Assembly: GCF_021391395.1 (NCBI RefSeq)
Contig: NZ_CP090059.1
Location: 3,705,001 to 3,769,000, forward strand
From: Sphingomonas cannabina
GTDB taxonomy: Bacteria; Pseudomonadota; Alphaproteobacteria; Sphingomonadales; Sphingomonadaceae
Reading direction: 5' to 3'
Length of the DNA stretch: 64,000 nucleotides
The first letter of the stretch is position 1. Every line of letters begins with the position of its first letter. The notes under the pieces are model-generated. The model searched no databases and had not been told where the DNA came from. It was given only the letters and a program-made list of their open reading frames with translations. Shown here piece by piece: positions 45,723 to 54,891 of the stretch. Position numbers and translations under genes: made by a program.

Positions 45723-46103
45723 TTATGCCTCTGCGATCATTGCTATCGAGACTTTCATATCGGATATGCGCACCGGCATCTTCGCTCCCTGTCGGGCAGG
45801 TGGGCTTTTAGGAAACCATTTAAGCCATTCCTCATTGGCACCCGCAAAGTCTTCCTCGTCGGCTACAATCAGCGTGGCACTGACCGCCTTGTCCAAACTG
45901 GTGCCGGCAGCCTCCAGAATAGCAGAGATGTTGCGAAGGCATTGTGCGACCTGGGCCTGCACCGGACCGCTCACGAGGCAGCCTGTGACTGGGTCAATAG
46001 GCGCAGTTCCTGATACGAAAACCAATCCCGCGGCCTTGACCGCTTGGCTATAGGAGGGTGGCGCCTCTGGGGCGGCCGGCGTGGCGATTATCGTGCGCGA
46101 CAT
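45723..46103 (-). CDS. Rid family (YjgF/UK114) protein
   Basis: A 126-residue protein from the ATG at 46103. The chorismate-mutase-like trimer fold of Rid proteins shows in YSQAVKAAGLVFVSGTAPID, PVQAQVAQCLRNISAILEAA and SLDKAVSATLIVADEEDFAG with ANEEWLKWFPKSPPAR. Arg in SPPAR occupies the usual catalytic Arg position for imine/enamine deamination, but the strand after it is altered (QGAKMPVRISDMKVSIAM). It could be a RidA paralogue (Rid2-7) with a different substrate. It is monocistronic. Confidence 0.82.
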   Translation of the reverse strand: MSRTIIATPAAPEAPPSYSQAVKAAGLVFVSGTAPIDPVTGCLVSGPVQAQVAQCLRNISAILEAAGTSLDKAVSATLIVADEEDFAGANEEWLKWFPKSPPARQGAKMPVRISDMKVSIAMIAEA

Positions 46104-46527
46104 GATGGTTGTTCCACGATGGGTCATCTAAGCCGACTAAGCTCGGCCAGACACGGCCAGAGTCAAGGACCAGAATCACGGCCGTATCAATATTCGGGCC
46201 CACGATGGTCAGCTTCAGTTCGACCGCATTCGGACATCAAATCTAGAGGCTTAGTAGGTTGCAGTCACCGCGATGCTGGCAATGACTCCAATGGCTTCGG
46301 GGCGCCTCTATGCATACTCTTGCCGCGCGAAAGGACTTGTTGCTGGCGCGAGTAGAGCGCTCCCATTCGACTGCACGTCGGCTTATGGAGCGCGGCTGAG
46401 TCCGTTGAATGACCGATTGAGGGCGCTTACCCGTCGTGGGTGGATATGGCTGAAATCGAGCGGTCACTTTGGGGAGCTGGATCGCGAAGCGCCCCCCGTC
46501 CCACCAAAATGACGGATTAGGAGGTCG
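46104..46527. other. Non-coding or fully decayed stretch
   Basis: Several short frames on both strands show no family pattern and no ribosome site. It lies between the Rid gene and a zone of identifiable gene fragments, so it may be older decayed sequence. Confidence 0.4.
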
Positions 46528-46724
46528 CTAGATTCTACTCGCTGCACCATCGGCAATGCGCTCGAACAGTGACTTTCGCGCGAGTGCTTCTTCAAGTCCC
46601 GCCAGCGCCTCAGTCACTCTGCCGGCTTCGGCATCGAGCGCTCGCACCGCGTCGTCAAAGGCAGCCCAGAGCGGCCGCAATTGCGCGACAAGGCCTTGCT
46701 GGACGGAGAAAGGTGAGCACGCGC
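46528..46724 (-). pseudogene. C-terminal fragment of an unidentified protein joined to the ardC remnant
   Basis: In frame after the ardC-like text stops, the minus strand reads PFSVQQGLVAQLRPLWAAFD, DAVRALDAEAGRVTEALAGL and EEALARKSLFERIADGAASR before a TAG at 46528. The composition is that of a real helical, coiled-coil-like protein end. No start belongs to it, and the text before the join is ardC. A deletion or recombination therefore fused the tail of another gene to the ardC copy. Family not recognised. Confidence 0.5.
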
Positions 46725-47061
46725 CGACGCGCATCGCCCGCGCCTCGCGTCCCTCGTCGAGCGCGCTCGGCCTCGCCTTTCGGCGTAAAGCGATCGGCAT
46801 AGCAGACGGCAGTGCCCTGCTCGCCCTCGCGGACATGCCCGCCGAGGAGAAGGGCCTGGCGGTAGGTCAGTCAGCGCTGCGTCGCATAGCCGCGCGCGAC
46901 TGCTGCCGCCCACAGGATCAGCACGTTGATCCCCGAATAGTGCCGCGCGCTCACGGCATTGGCCGGCAGTGCGCAGCCGCACCGTGCGCTGTCCACGACT
47001 GCACCCAGGGCAGCCGCCCCTGCTCCAGCTCGGCGATCACCCGTCGGGTCACCCCCCTCAT
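46725..47061 (-). pseudogene. Second ArdC-type fragment (copy 2)
   Basis: This is nearly identical to the first part of the ardC remnant at 1290-1647, in the same orientation, and the identity continues upstream to about 47180. Starting at the ATG at 47061 it reads MRGVTRRVIAELEQGRLPWV. It lacks a 30-base segment present in copy 1 but keeps the frame that copy 1 has lost. A frameshift follows after VQSW, then CALPANAVSARHYSG and WAAAVARGYATQR, then the same TGA as in copy 1, then LTYRQALLLGGHV. The metallopeptidase half is missing, replaced by an unrelated tail. Confidence 0.8.
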
Positions 47062-47569
47062 GATCCTCGCTCCTTCCTCCAAAAACCACCGCACCCGGCG
47101 CCGGAACGGCAGGGTGGGCGGCAGGAGCGGACCGGCAGTCCCGCCACCAGCGGCGGGCCGCACCCGCGAAGCAGGCTGGACGCGCGGTTCTACACGCCAT
47201 GATCTTCGCCGCTGCCGCTCCGGCTTGGGAGAAGATTCAGGCCGGCAGCCTCGCGGCTCGCCCGCGCAATCCGCGCTGACGTTGAGCTCGTGATTGGGTA
47301 ATCGACCCGGGCGAAGCTGAGCGATGCCGGAATATCTTCTCTGGCCGCTCGGAATCAGCGCGACCCGTCATGGTCCGGCAGCAAGGTCAGCGTCGACAAT
47401 TCGTCGGCCGCAATCTCCGACCGGCCACCCGTCAGCCCGGTCAATACCAGGGGGGTAGGTAGACGGGGAAGAGCGATAGGCGGTGAGGCCTGGCCAGTCC
47501 CCGAGCCCTGTCCTCATTCGCTGGCAGAGGCCGCGGTCTTCGGCAGCACGCCGTCGAGATAGCTGGGGA
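47062..47569. other. Remnant-rich stretch without an intact gene
   Basis: To about 47180 the sequence repeats the region beside the first ardC remnant. Beyond that the minus strand shows isolated protein-like ends: one reads TGLTGGRSEIAADELSTLTL before a TGA near 47352, another KALPSYLDGVLPKTAASASE before a TGA near 47517. Neither has a usable start or recognisable family. Confidence 0.45.
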
Positions 47570-47744
47570 GCGCCTTTGTCGCGCCGCCGCGCCAGCCAGA
47601 CGCCACCCGCGGCGAGATAGCTGGGGCCTAGGCCCAGCAGGCCATAGGCGATCTTGATCGCTCCACGCGGAACCAGCCGAAATGAAGCGTGCCGAGCGAT
47701 ACGAGCACACGTTCGCCGAGGTTGTTCTCGCGCGCCTGCTTGGC
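47570..47744 (-). pseudogene. Fragment of a PepSY membrane-protein gene
   Basis: About 175 bases align closely with 28630-28811 of the intact PepSY gene in the window. In one frame it reads AKQARENNLGERVLVSLGTL followed by HFGWF, against AKRARENNLGERVLASLGTL in the intact protein. A frameshift follows at the Gly-rich stretch. Small differences at many sites show it is a diverged paralogue or old copy, not a recent exact duplication. No start, stop or neighbours of the parent gene are present. Confidence 0.8.
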
Positions 47745-47869
47745 TGCGCGGTTCGGGTCTCGGCTTCTGCTACAATGTTGCGCGCGGCGTGGCCGGCCTC
47801 GCCCCGCTCGCCGTAGCGGCAGCATCGCCTCGCGCCCACTCGCCGATGGCCTTGGCTGAGGCTGTCTCA

Positions 47870-48349
47870 TCAAGCGCCGGAAGTAGCATCCGCCTTGATA
47901 AGATTGGTGAGCAATGCCGTCATCGCCTCACGACCGGAATCGGTGAGATTCACAATCACGCGGCGATGATCTTCCGGATCGGGTCGGCGTCGTATCAGCC
48001 GTACCTCCTCGAGCCGGTCGATCCGACGCATCGCGCCGGTAGAGCTTTCGCCTGAGACAGCCATGAGCTGTTTCACGCAGACGACCCGTCGCTCCTCCCC
48101 TGCGATGAACAGTTCGAGCATCATGTCCCAGGCGGAATCGCGGAAAACGCCCTTCGGAAAATAGGCAGCGCATTTCGCCCGCGCATCCATCACCCGGTGG
48201 GCGAAATCCAACAGGGGGCGCCAAGGCATGAAAGAGACCGGTGGCCGCGTCGCTGGCTCTGGTCGGCCGATATGGCGAGGAGCAAGCCGGTCCACGTCGA
48301 CGGCCTCTAACGGGTTCGACAAGGTGTCGGTGACAGCACGCGGCTTCAT
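47870..48349 (-). CDS. MarR-family winged-helix regulator
   Basis: A 159-residue protein. The DNA-binding part is MLELFIAGEERRVVCVKQLM, AVSGESSTGAMRRIDRLEEV and RLIRRRPDPEDHRRVIVNLT. The recognition helix contains SSTGAMRRIDRLE, and the wing has the D-P-E-D-x-R-R pattern of MarR proteins. Dimerisation helices flank it. The first 30 residues are variable and the true start could be a later Met. It probably represses an adjacent or distant gene in response to a small ligand. The region just upstream (48.35-48.47 kb) is markedly AT-rich. Confidence 0.82.
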   Translation of the reverse strand: MKPRAVTDTLSNPLEAVDVDRLAPRHIGRPEPATRPPVSFMPWRPLLDFAHRVMDARAKCAAYFPKGVFRDSAWDMMLELFIAGEERRVVCVKQLMAVSGESSTGAMRRIDRLEEVRLIRRRPDPEDHRRVIVNLTDSGREAMTALLTNLIKADATSGA

Positions 48350-48473
48350 ACGATCAACACCGATTTACTCCTCGCGAAACGCTAGCCTCGAATTGGTAAA
48401 GAAGAAGTTAACACGCCAGTATTAAATATACTTTTCAAATACTAACCATAAGAACTTCAGATATATAAGTCCT

Positions 48474-51400
48474 CTAGGCTATGGCTTCGCCAGCGGTCGG
48501 CTGAAAGCGATCGTATTTGAGCCAATGCACGATTTGGTGGATGCCGCTGTCGTGGGAGCCCTTGAAAAGGACGATATCGCCTACCCTTAGAGCGCTCTGC
48601 AGCTGCGACTTGAGTTCCTCGAGCGAGGCGGCGAAGCCGCCGCGGCGCGCAGGAGCCAGCGCTTCCCAGAAGCCAATATAGAGGCGGCCGATGACATAGA
48701 CACGATCCACGCCCGATGCGTTCACCAGCGCGGCAAGAGCGGTATGGTAGGTCCGCGCATCAGCGCCCAGCTCGAGCATTTCGCCCAGGACGGCGATCCG
48801 TCGCGCCGCAGCCTTTCTGGCGAGCAATCCGATCGCCGCTTCCATCGAGCCGGGGTTGGCGTTGTAGGCGTCGTCGATCACGGTGACGACGCCTCCGCTC
48901 ACCGGAAGCAGAAACTCGTCGCCCCGGCCGGCGAGCGGCGTGAAGCCGCGCAAGGCAGCGACGCCTGGTGCCAACGGCAGACCCAATGCCGACAGCACCG
49001 CGAGCACGGCGAGGCTGTTGAGCGCCATATGCTCGCCCGGAGCCGCGAGCGGATAGCGAATGTCCCCTTCCGGCGTGCGTGCGGCAACGATCGCCTCTTC
49101 GGGATCATGATCGAGCAGCCGGAACGCCGCCTCCGCCGAGCGGCCGAACTCGATCGTCCGAAGCCCTCGGGCCTGCGCCGCATCGTGGACATAGGCCCAT
49201 TCGGTCATGTCGCGGTTCAGGACGGCGACGCTCCCCGGCGCCATGCCTTCGAAGATCGCGCTCTTGTGCTCGGCGATCGTCCGCAGGTCGCGATGATATT
49301 CGAGATGCGCGGGGAGGACGTTGGTGAACACCGCGACGTCCGGCCGCGCCAGCCGCGCATTGTGCCGCATCCGTCCGATCGCCAGTTCCAGCACCGTATG
49401 CGGCGTATCCCAGGGGATCGACGCGAGGTTCCAGGCGATGCCGTGCGGCAGGTTCGCGTTGCGGCGCGTCCGGCCGACCGGGCCCCATGGCGCCAACGCT
49501 CGGGTGAGCATCGCGACGACCGTGGTCTTGCCGGCACTGCCGGTGACGCCGATCACCTTGCCGGTCATGTGTGCGCGGGCATGGGCACCGAGCGCGACGA
49601 CCGCAGCGTCCGAGTTCGCGACCGACAGGATCGGGGCGTCGCTGGTCCGAACGGCGTCGGGCGCTGTGGTGATGAGCGCGGCCGGGGGGTGGGAAAGCGC
49701 AGCGAGCCGGGACGGCGGGATGCCGCGCTCCTCGCCGGGCTGGCGGACCACCACCATGTCGCGCGCGCGCATGGCCGGCCCGAAGATGCACAATCCTCTT
49801 GCCGACCAACCCTCCGGCGGAGGCACGATCCAGCGCCCGATGGCAGCGCGGGCGACCGAAGCGGCGGTCCAGCCGGACTCCGTGTCCACGCTTTCGAGCA
49901 GGTCTTCATGCCCTGCCGGGCGCTCGATCAGATATCGCCGGTAGGCGATCAGCCCGGACAGATAATGTTCGACATCGTCGATCCGGATCCGGAACGCATG
50001 ATGACGGATGAAGAAGCTGCCGGTGATCTTCGCCGGATCGGCAAAGAACATCGCAAGCTCGGGCCAGAAATGGCCGTTCAGCAGGTAATGGGCGCGGAAA
50101 TGGAGCGCGCGGTAGAATTTGGGAAGATCGAAGCCGGCGAGGAGATGCCTCGACGCCGCGTCGGCCCGCAGGCGCGAGACCATGCGCTCGGCCGCCATCA
50201 TCAGTTCGAGCAGTGTCGGGAAGGTCGTGATCCGCTCGAGAACGAAGTCGAGGTGGTCGGCGATGTTGGCGAGGCCGAAGCGGAAATATTCCTCGCGCGG
50301 CCGGTGCCGCGTGAGCTCGTTCGCGCAGTAGCTCAGCCAATGGTCATGCGCCTGCCAATGCTCGGACCGGATGAAATGGCCGAACGCGCGCTCCACCGCC
50401 GCCAACCAGCGCTTGTCCCCGGTCAGGTTGAACAGACGCATCAGCCCGAAGGCGGCTTCGCCTTCGTAATAGATGATCCGGAAAGGCTGCTTCACCTCCA
50501 GCGAAGGATGGTGGAGGACATGGACGAAACGGCCGGACGTCGCGTCCTGCATATGGAGAATACCGAGCGCCAGCTTCTCCAGCAGCGGCCGATAGGCGTC
50601 GGTCGCCATCAGTTCGCTGTACTTGACCAGCGCGAGCAGGCAGACCGCGTTACCGCCGAGCTTGATCTCCGCTCCCGGGTCGACGAGGAACGCCGCGTTC
50701 TCGCCGCCCGGCAGCACGGCCGGCTTGATCAACTCACCGGTGAGATAGGCGAGCGCGCGATCGATCGCGCCCTGCAACACCGGATCGCGCGTCACCTCCC
50801 AGGCTTCCAGCATCGCGTAGAGCGAGCTGGCGTGGCGCAGGCTGTTGTAGGAGGGGATCGGCCGATCGAAGCAGGGATGCCAGCCATAGTGGAAGCGGCC
50901 GTCCTCCCGGACCTGCGAGGCGAGATAGCCGCTCCCGCTGCGGATGAGGTCGAGCAGCAGGTCCGGGTCCAGCCGGGCGATGCTGCGCCGTCCGGCGTCG
51001 CGCCCCAGTCCGTCGAGACGGTGCAGCGCCAGGTCGTCCCCGACGAACAGGCCCTTCGTCGAGAACAGCCAGACCGGGGTCTCATCGTCGAAATCGACTG
51101 CCGCGAGCCCGTGACGCTGCGCGGCGTAACGGGTGAAATTCCCTTCATTGACGACCGCGGTCGGCACCGTTGGGCCGCCGTAGAGCATCGCGTTGGCGTT
51201 GAGCTCGGTCTCCAGGAAAGCGCATTCGAACCTTGCGTCGAGGGCGATGCCGAGCCGGAAATAATTGCGCTTGGTCCGCGCGAGCCGCGTGCGGAGATCC
51301 TTCCAACATGTCCGCTCAGCGGCATTCACCCAATCCACCCGCAGCCACCGCGCGTCCCCGCGCTCGCGCAGCCGCTCGGCGCCGACGGCCCAGGCGGCGT

Positions 51401-51560
51401 CCGCGTCCGGCCCGCCGACCGAGAAGGTGGTCGCCCGCCCACTGCCGTCGGTGAAGGAGAAAAAGAGAACGGACCGCGCGACGCCGTCCAGCATGAACGA
51501 AGGGCTGTCCCGGACGTCGGGAGCAAGGCGGGCGAGCCGGGCCTCCAGCGCCGCGCTCAT
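48474..51560 (-). CDS. Large fusion: toroid-like domain + MurF-like ligase
   Basis: A 1,028-residue protein whose start overlaps the hlyD stop (ATGA). Residues from about 660 onward are a Mur ligase: P-loop GKVIGVTGSAGKTTVVAML, ATP/metal region VLELAIGRMRHNARLARPDV with NVLPAHLEYH and EHKSAIFEGM, and the MurF-type loops VIDDAYNANPGSMEAAI and AVLGEMLELG. Its C-terminal domain ends IVLFKGSHDSGIHQIVHWL. The UDP-sugar-binding N-domain of MurF is missing. Instead about 650 residues precede it, rich in helices with repeated aromatic motifs (HYGWHPCFDRPIPSYNSLRH, YYEGEAAFGLMRLFNLTGDK, HDHWLSYCANELTR), which suggests an alpha/alpha toroid. Mur ligases couple ATP to amide bond formation; the substrate here is unknown. 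The operon context links it to type I secretion of a large adhesin. Confidence 0.82.
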   Translation of the reverse strand: MSAALEARLARLAPDVRDSPSFMLDGVARSVLFFSFTDGSGRATTFSVGGPDADAAWAVGAERLRERGDARWLRVDWVNAAERTCWKDLRTRLARTKRNYFRLGIALDARFECAFLETELNANAMLYGGPTVPTAVVNEGNFTRYAAQRHGLAAVDFDDETPVWLFSTKGLFVGDDLALHRLDGLGRDAGRRSIARLDPDLLLDLIRSGSGYLASQVREDGRFHYGWHPCFDRPIPSYNSLRHASSLYAMLEAWEVTRDPVLQGAIDRALAYLTGELIKPAVLPGGENAAFLVDPGAEIKLGGNAVCLLALVKYSELMATDAYRPLLEKLALGILHMQDATSGRFVHVLHHPSLEVKQPFRIIYYEGEAAFGLMRLFNLTGDKRWLAAVERAFGHFIRSEHWQAHDHWLSYCANELTRHRPREEYFRFGLANIADHLDFVLERITTFPTLLELMMAAERMVSRLRADAASRHLLAGFDLPKFYRALHFRAHYLLNGHFWPELAMFFADPAKITGSFFIRHHAFRIRIDDVEHYLSGLIAYRRYLIERPAGHEDLLESVDTESGWTAASVARAAIGRWIVPPPEGWSARGLCIFGPAMRARDMVVVRQPGEERGIPPSRLAALSHPPAALITTAPDAVRTSDAPILSVANSDAAVVALGAHARAHMTGKVIGVTGSAGKTTVVAMLTRALAPWGPVGRTRRNANLPHGIAWNLASIPWDTPHTVLELAIGRMRHNARLARPDVAVFTNVLPAHLEYHRDLRTIAEHKSAIFEGMAPGSVAVLNRDMTEWAYVHDAAQARGLRTIEFGRSAEAAFRLLDHDPEEAIVAARTPEGDIRYPLAAPGEHMALNSLAVLAVLSALGLPLAPGVAALRGFTPLAGRGDEFLLPVSGGVVTVIDDAYNANPGSMEAAIGLLARKAAARRIAVLGEMLELGADARTYHTALAALVNASGVDRVYVIGRLYIGFWEALAPARRGGFAASLEELKSQLQSALRVGDIVLFKGSHDSGIHQIVHWLKYDRFQPTAGEAIA

Positions 51561-52744
51561 CGCTCTCGCAAGGCCTCGCGCGCGCGATTGAGCGGCTTCA
51601 GCAGATATTGGAGGACGGTCTTCTGCCCCGTGTGGATGTCGACCGTCGCGATCATACCGGGGACGATCGGGAACCGCTTGCCCGCCTTGTTGACCAGCGC
51701 GTCCGAGCCGGTGCGGACGAAGACCCGGTAATAATAGATCTCCGGATTGACCTCGTCGCGGATCGTGTCGGGAGAGATGCTCGTCACCTCGCCCTCGAGA
51801 CCGCCGTAGATCGAATAGTCATAGGCCGTGATCTTGACGCTGGCGCGCTGGCTCGGATGGATGAAGGCAATGTCGCGCGGCGCGATGCGAGCCTCGATCA
51901 GCAATTTGTCGTCGAGGGGTACGATCTCCATGATCTTGCCGTTTGGCGGCACGACCCCGCCGATCGTCGAGACCTCGATATTCTTGACCACGCCGCGCAC
52001 CGGCGAGCGCAGCGTCAGCCGCTGGAGCGTGTCCGAGCGGCCGCGCACCACCGGCGCGAGCGCCTCCATCTCCTCGCTCATCTTGGCGAGGTCCTGCCGC
52101 GCCTCGACCAGATATTGCGAGCGGATGTCCGATTTCTTGAGCTGGAGCTCGGCGCGCTGGCGCTGCAGCCGCAGCACCTCAACGTTGCTCGCCGCCCCCA
52201 CCTGGATGAGCGATTCGCCGATCCCGACCTCGCGGTTGATGAGGCGCAGCGATTCGTCGACCAGCGCGACCGAATCGTTGAGGCTGCGCAACCGTGCTTC
52301 GTGGAGGCGCGTCTCGGTCGCCTTGAGTTCCGGATAGGCGTCGAGCTCCGCCGGGAAGCTGAGCGGGGTGCCGTTCACCTCCGCGCGCAGCCGGGACACG
52401 GCGGCGAGCGCGGCGCGGTATTTGGCGGCGCTTTCCTCGACGGTGGAGCCGGCCTGGGTGGGATCGAGCTGCGCGATAATCTGGCCGGGCTGGACGATGT
52501 CGTCCTGGCGCACCATCAGCTTCGCCAGAATCCCGCCCTCGAGCGATTGGAGCACCTGTTCGTGGCTGGTCGGCACCACCCGCCCGCTGCCGGTCGCGAC
52601 CTCGTCGAGCTTGGCCAGCCAGGCCCAGGCAAGCCCCGCGACAAACAGCGCACAGAGAAGCCATATGAGCCGCGACGAGGTGGAGAGGCGCGCGCTGCCC
52701 TCGTCCACGAAATCCGGACCGGCGACGGCGATCCCGCCACTCAT
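51557..52744 (-). CDS. HlyD-family type I secretion membrane fusion protein
   Basis: A 395-residue periplasmic adaptor joining the ABC exporter to the TolC channel. One N-terminal transmembrane helix (LIWLLCALFVAGLAWAWLAK) is followed by the first half of the lipoyl domain (GSGRVVPTSHEQVLQSLEGG). Next come a long coiled-coil hairpin (about residues 95-250), the second lipoyl half (LRSPVRGVVKNIEVSTIGGV) and a beta-barrel region ending GMIATVDIHTGQKTVLQYLL. The C-terminal KTVLQYLLKPL signature is typical of LapC/HlyD adaptors. It overlaps the exporter stop (ATGA) and the next start (ATGA). Confidence 0.93.
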   Translation of the reverse strand: MSGGIAVAGPDFVDEGSARLSTSSRLIWLLCALFVAGLAWAWLAKLDEVATGSGRVVPTSHEQVLQSLEGGILAKLMVRQDDIVQPGQIIAQLDPTQAGSTVEESAAKYRAALAAVSRLRAEVNGTPLSFPAELDAYPELKATETRLHEARLRSLNDSVALVDESLRLINREVGIGESLIQVGAASNVEVLRLQRQRAELQLKKSDIRSQYLVEARQDLAKMSEEMEALAPVVRGRSDTLQRLTLRSPVRGVVKNIEVSTIGGVVPPNGKIMEIVPLDDKLLIEARIAPRDIAFIHPSQRASVKITAYDYSIYGGLEGEVTSISPDTIRDEVNPEIYYYRVFVRTGSDALVNKAGKRFPIVPGMIATVDIHTGQKTVLQYLLKPLNRAREALRER

Positions 52745-54891
52745 GCGGCCTTCCCCCTCCCTTCCTGCATGGTGCGCAGCGCCGCATCCTTGCGGTCGTC
52801 GAGCACGATCGCGCCGCCGTCGACGACGATGATCCGCTCAACGAGGTCGAGCGCACGCAGCCGGTGCGTAGCGACCACCACGGTCCGCCCCTGGCTCCAT
52901 TCCTTGAACTGCTGGATGAAATGGCGCTCGGCCATCTCGTCCATCGACGCGGTCGGCTCGTCGAGCAGCACAACGGTCGGCTGGCGCACGAGCAGCCGGG
53001 CGAGCAGCACTGCCTGGATCTGCCCACCCGACAGCCCGACGCCGCCCTCCTGGACCACATGCTGCAGCCCGTCACGCAGGCGGCGGATGAAATTGTCGGC
53101 ACCCGCCATGGCGAGGGCAGCCAGGATTTCCTCGTTCGTCGCATGGGGCGCGCCGAGGGTGACGTTCTCGCGGAGCGTGCCGTGAAACAGGCGGCTGCTC
53201 TGGGTGAGCAGGCCAACGTCACGCCGGACGTCGGCCGGATCGATCTGGTGGAGCGCGAGGTCGTCGAGCAGCACCTCACCCGACACCGGCTGCAACATGC
53301 CCGACAGACCCTGGAGCAGCGTTGACTTGCCCGCGCCGTTGCGGCCGAGCACCGCGATCCGCTCGCCCGGCGCGATGTCGAGCTCGCGCACCGTCAGCGC
53401 GGGCGGCGAATTGGGGTCGGCATAGCGGAACACCGCCGCGCGGACCGCAAAGCCGCCCGCGACCGACGGCAGCTGGATACGGTGCTCGTCGTCAGGATTG
53501 TCGACGGGCAGCGCCATGATCTGATCGAGGCTGCCCATTGCCACGCGCGCCTGCTGGAACCGGCTGAGGAGCTGGCTGACCTGTGCCATCGGCGCCATCA
53601 TCCGCGATCCCAGGATCGACGCGGCGACCAGCGTGCCCGTGGTGATGTCCCCTGCCATCACCATCGGCGCGCCGAAGAGGATGGTCGTCGCGTAGACGGC
53701 GTTCTGGACGTTCTGCGTCCAGACGGTGAGGCTGTTGGTCAGCCCGCGCAGCTTGAGCTGCGCCTCCGCCGCGACCGAATTGTAGTGGTTCCACTGGAGC
53801 TGGAAACGGTTCTCCGCCTGCAGCGCCTTGATGTCCTCGATGCCCTGCACCGCCTCGACCAGGATGGCGTTGCGCAGCGAGGATTCGCGCGTCGCCTCGG
53901 TCGCATAGGCGCGGAGGTGGCGCTGCGCAGCGAGCCCGGGCAGCACCAGCAGCACCAGTGCCCCCAGCGGGATCAGCACCAGCCAGCCGCCGATAGACCA
54001 GAAGATGGCGAGGAACAGGACGAAGAACGGCAGGTCGGCGACCGCCGCGACGGTGGTCGAGGTCAGGAGGTCGCGCACCTGATCGAGATCGCGGAGCTGA
54101 GCGATGAAGCTGCCGGTGGAGGCCGGCCGCGCGCGGTTGCGGACGCGCAACGCATGGCCGAACACGCGGTCCGACAGGCGCAGGTCGGCGCGCTTGCCCA
54201 GCACGTCGATGATGCTCATCCGCAGCCGCCGCAGCAGGAAGTCGAATCCGATCGCGAGCAGCACGCCGGCGAAGAGGATGTAGAGCGTCGGCAAGGACTG
54301 GGCCGGCACCACCCGGTCGTAGACCTGCATCGAGAACAGCACTCCGGCCAGTGCCAGGCAGTTCGCGACCAGCGACGCGACGAGCACATGGCCATAGGCG
54401 CCGATGTCCTGCATGAGGATGCGCCGCAGCCAATGCTCCTCGTACGGGCGGATATAGGCGTCGACCCGCGCATCGGGCGCCGAGCGCGCCGGGCGAGGAA
54501 CGACGAACAGCTCGGCATCGCCAGTCAGCGCGGCGAGCGGCATCCGCGTCTGCATGCCGCTCTCGCCGGTCAGCGTCAGGCTCGCCTCCCCCTCGCCGTC
54601 GATCGCGGTCACGAGCGCAAGGTCGCCGCTCGCGAGCCTGACGATCACGGGCAGCCGCCAGCTCGTGAGCCGCATCGCCTCGGGCCGGACGAAGCGCACG
54701 CTAAGCCCGACGGCGCGGGCGAGTGCCCGCACGCGCCCTTGCTCGTCATCGCTGCCGCGCCACAGGCCGGCGAGCTTCGCGGTCTGGACCGACACCGGTA
54801 GCCGGAAATGCTGCGCCGTCTGCTGCAGCATATCGAGCCACGCCTCGAGCTCGACCGCTTGCGGCGGCCGGGGCGGCAGGTGTGCGTTCAC
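52741..54891 (-). CDS. Type I secretion ABC transporter (LapB-like)
   Basis: A 716-residue exporter. The first 150 residues are a C39-peptidase-like domain lacking the catalytic Cys, as in exporters of large RTX or Bap adhesins. The membrane domain follows (VLVASLVANCLALAGVLFSM ... GWLVLIPLGALVLLVLPGLA). The nucleotide-binding domain has Walker A GRNGAGKSTL near residue 519, the signature LSGGQIQAVLLARLL near 621, Walker B VVLLDEPTASMD and a final His in VVVATHRLRALDL. It powers one-step export from the cytosol. Its GTG start overlaps the tolC-like stop (GTGA). The likely cargo is the BapA-like protein at 56317-63417. Confidence 0.94.
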   Translation of the reverse strand: MNAHLPPRPPQAVELEAWLDMLQQTAQHFRLPVSVQTAKLAGLWRGSDDEQGRVRALARAVGLSVRFVRPEAMRLTSWRLPVIVRLASGDLALVTAIDGEGEASLTLTGESGMQTRMPLAALTGDAELFVVPRPARSAPDARVDAYIRPYEEHWLRRILMQDIGAYGHVLVASLVANCLALAGVLFSMQVYDRVVPAQSLPTLYILFAGVLLAIGFDFLLRRLRMSIIDVLGKRADLRLSDRVFGHALRVRNRARPASTGSFIAQLRDLDQVRDLLTSTTVAAVADLPFFVLFLAIFWSIGGWLVLIPLGALVLLVLPGLAAQRHLRAYATEATRESSLRNAILVEAVQGIEDIKALQAENRFQLQWNHYNSVAAEAQLKLRGLTNSLTVWTQNVQNAVYATTILFGAPMVMAGDITTGTLVAASILGSRMMAPMAQVSQLLSRFQQARVAMGSLDQIMALPVDNPDDEHRIQLPSVAGGFAVRAAVFRYADPNSPPALTVRELDIAPGERIAVLGRNGAGKSTLLQGLSGMLQPVSGEVLLDDLALHQIDPADVRRDVGLLTQSSRLFHGTLRENVTLGAPHATNEEILAALAMAGADNFIRRLRDGLQHVVQEGGVGLSGGQIQAVLLARLLVRQPTVVLLDEPTASMDEMAERHFIQQFKEWSQGRTVVVATHRLRALDLVERIIVVDGGAIVLDDRKDAALRTMQEGRGKAA

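Noticed and set aside
48744..51731. Plus-strand open frame of about 1,000 codons opposite the Mur ligase fusion
   Set aside because: Only the minus strand shows Mur ligase motifs and gene-to-gene coupling; the plus text has no motif or ribosome site.
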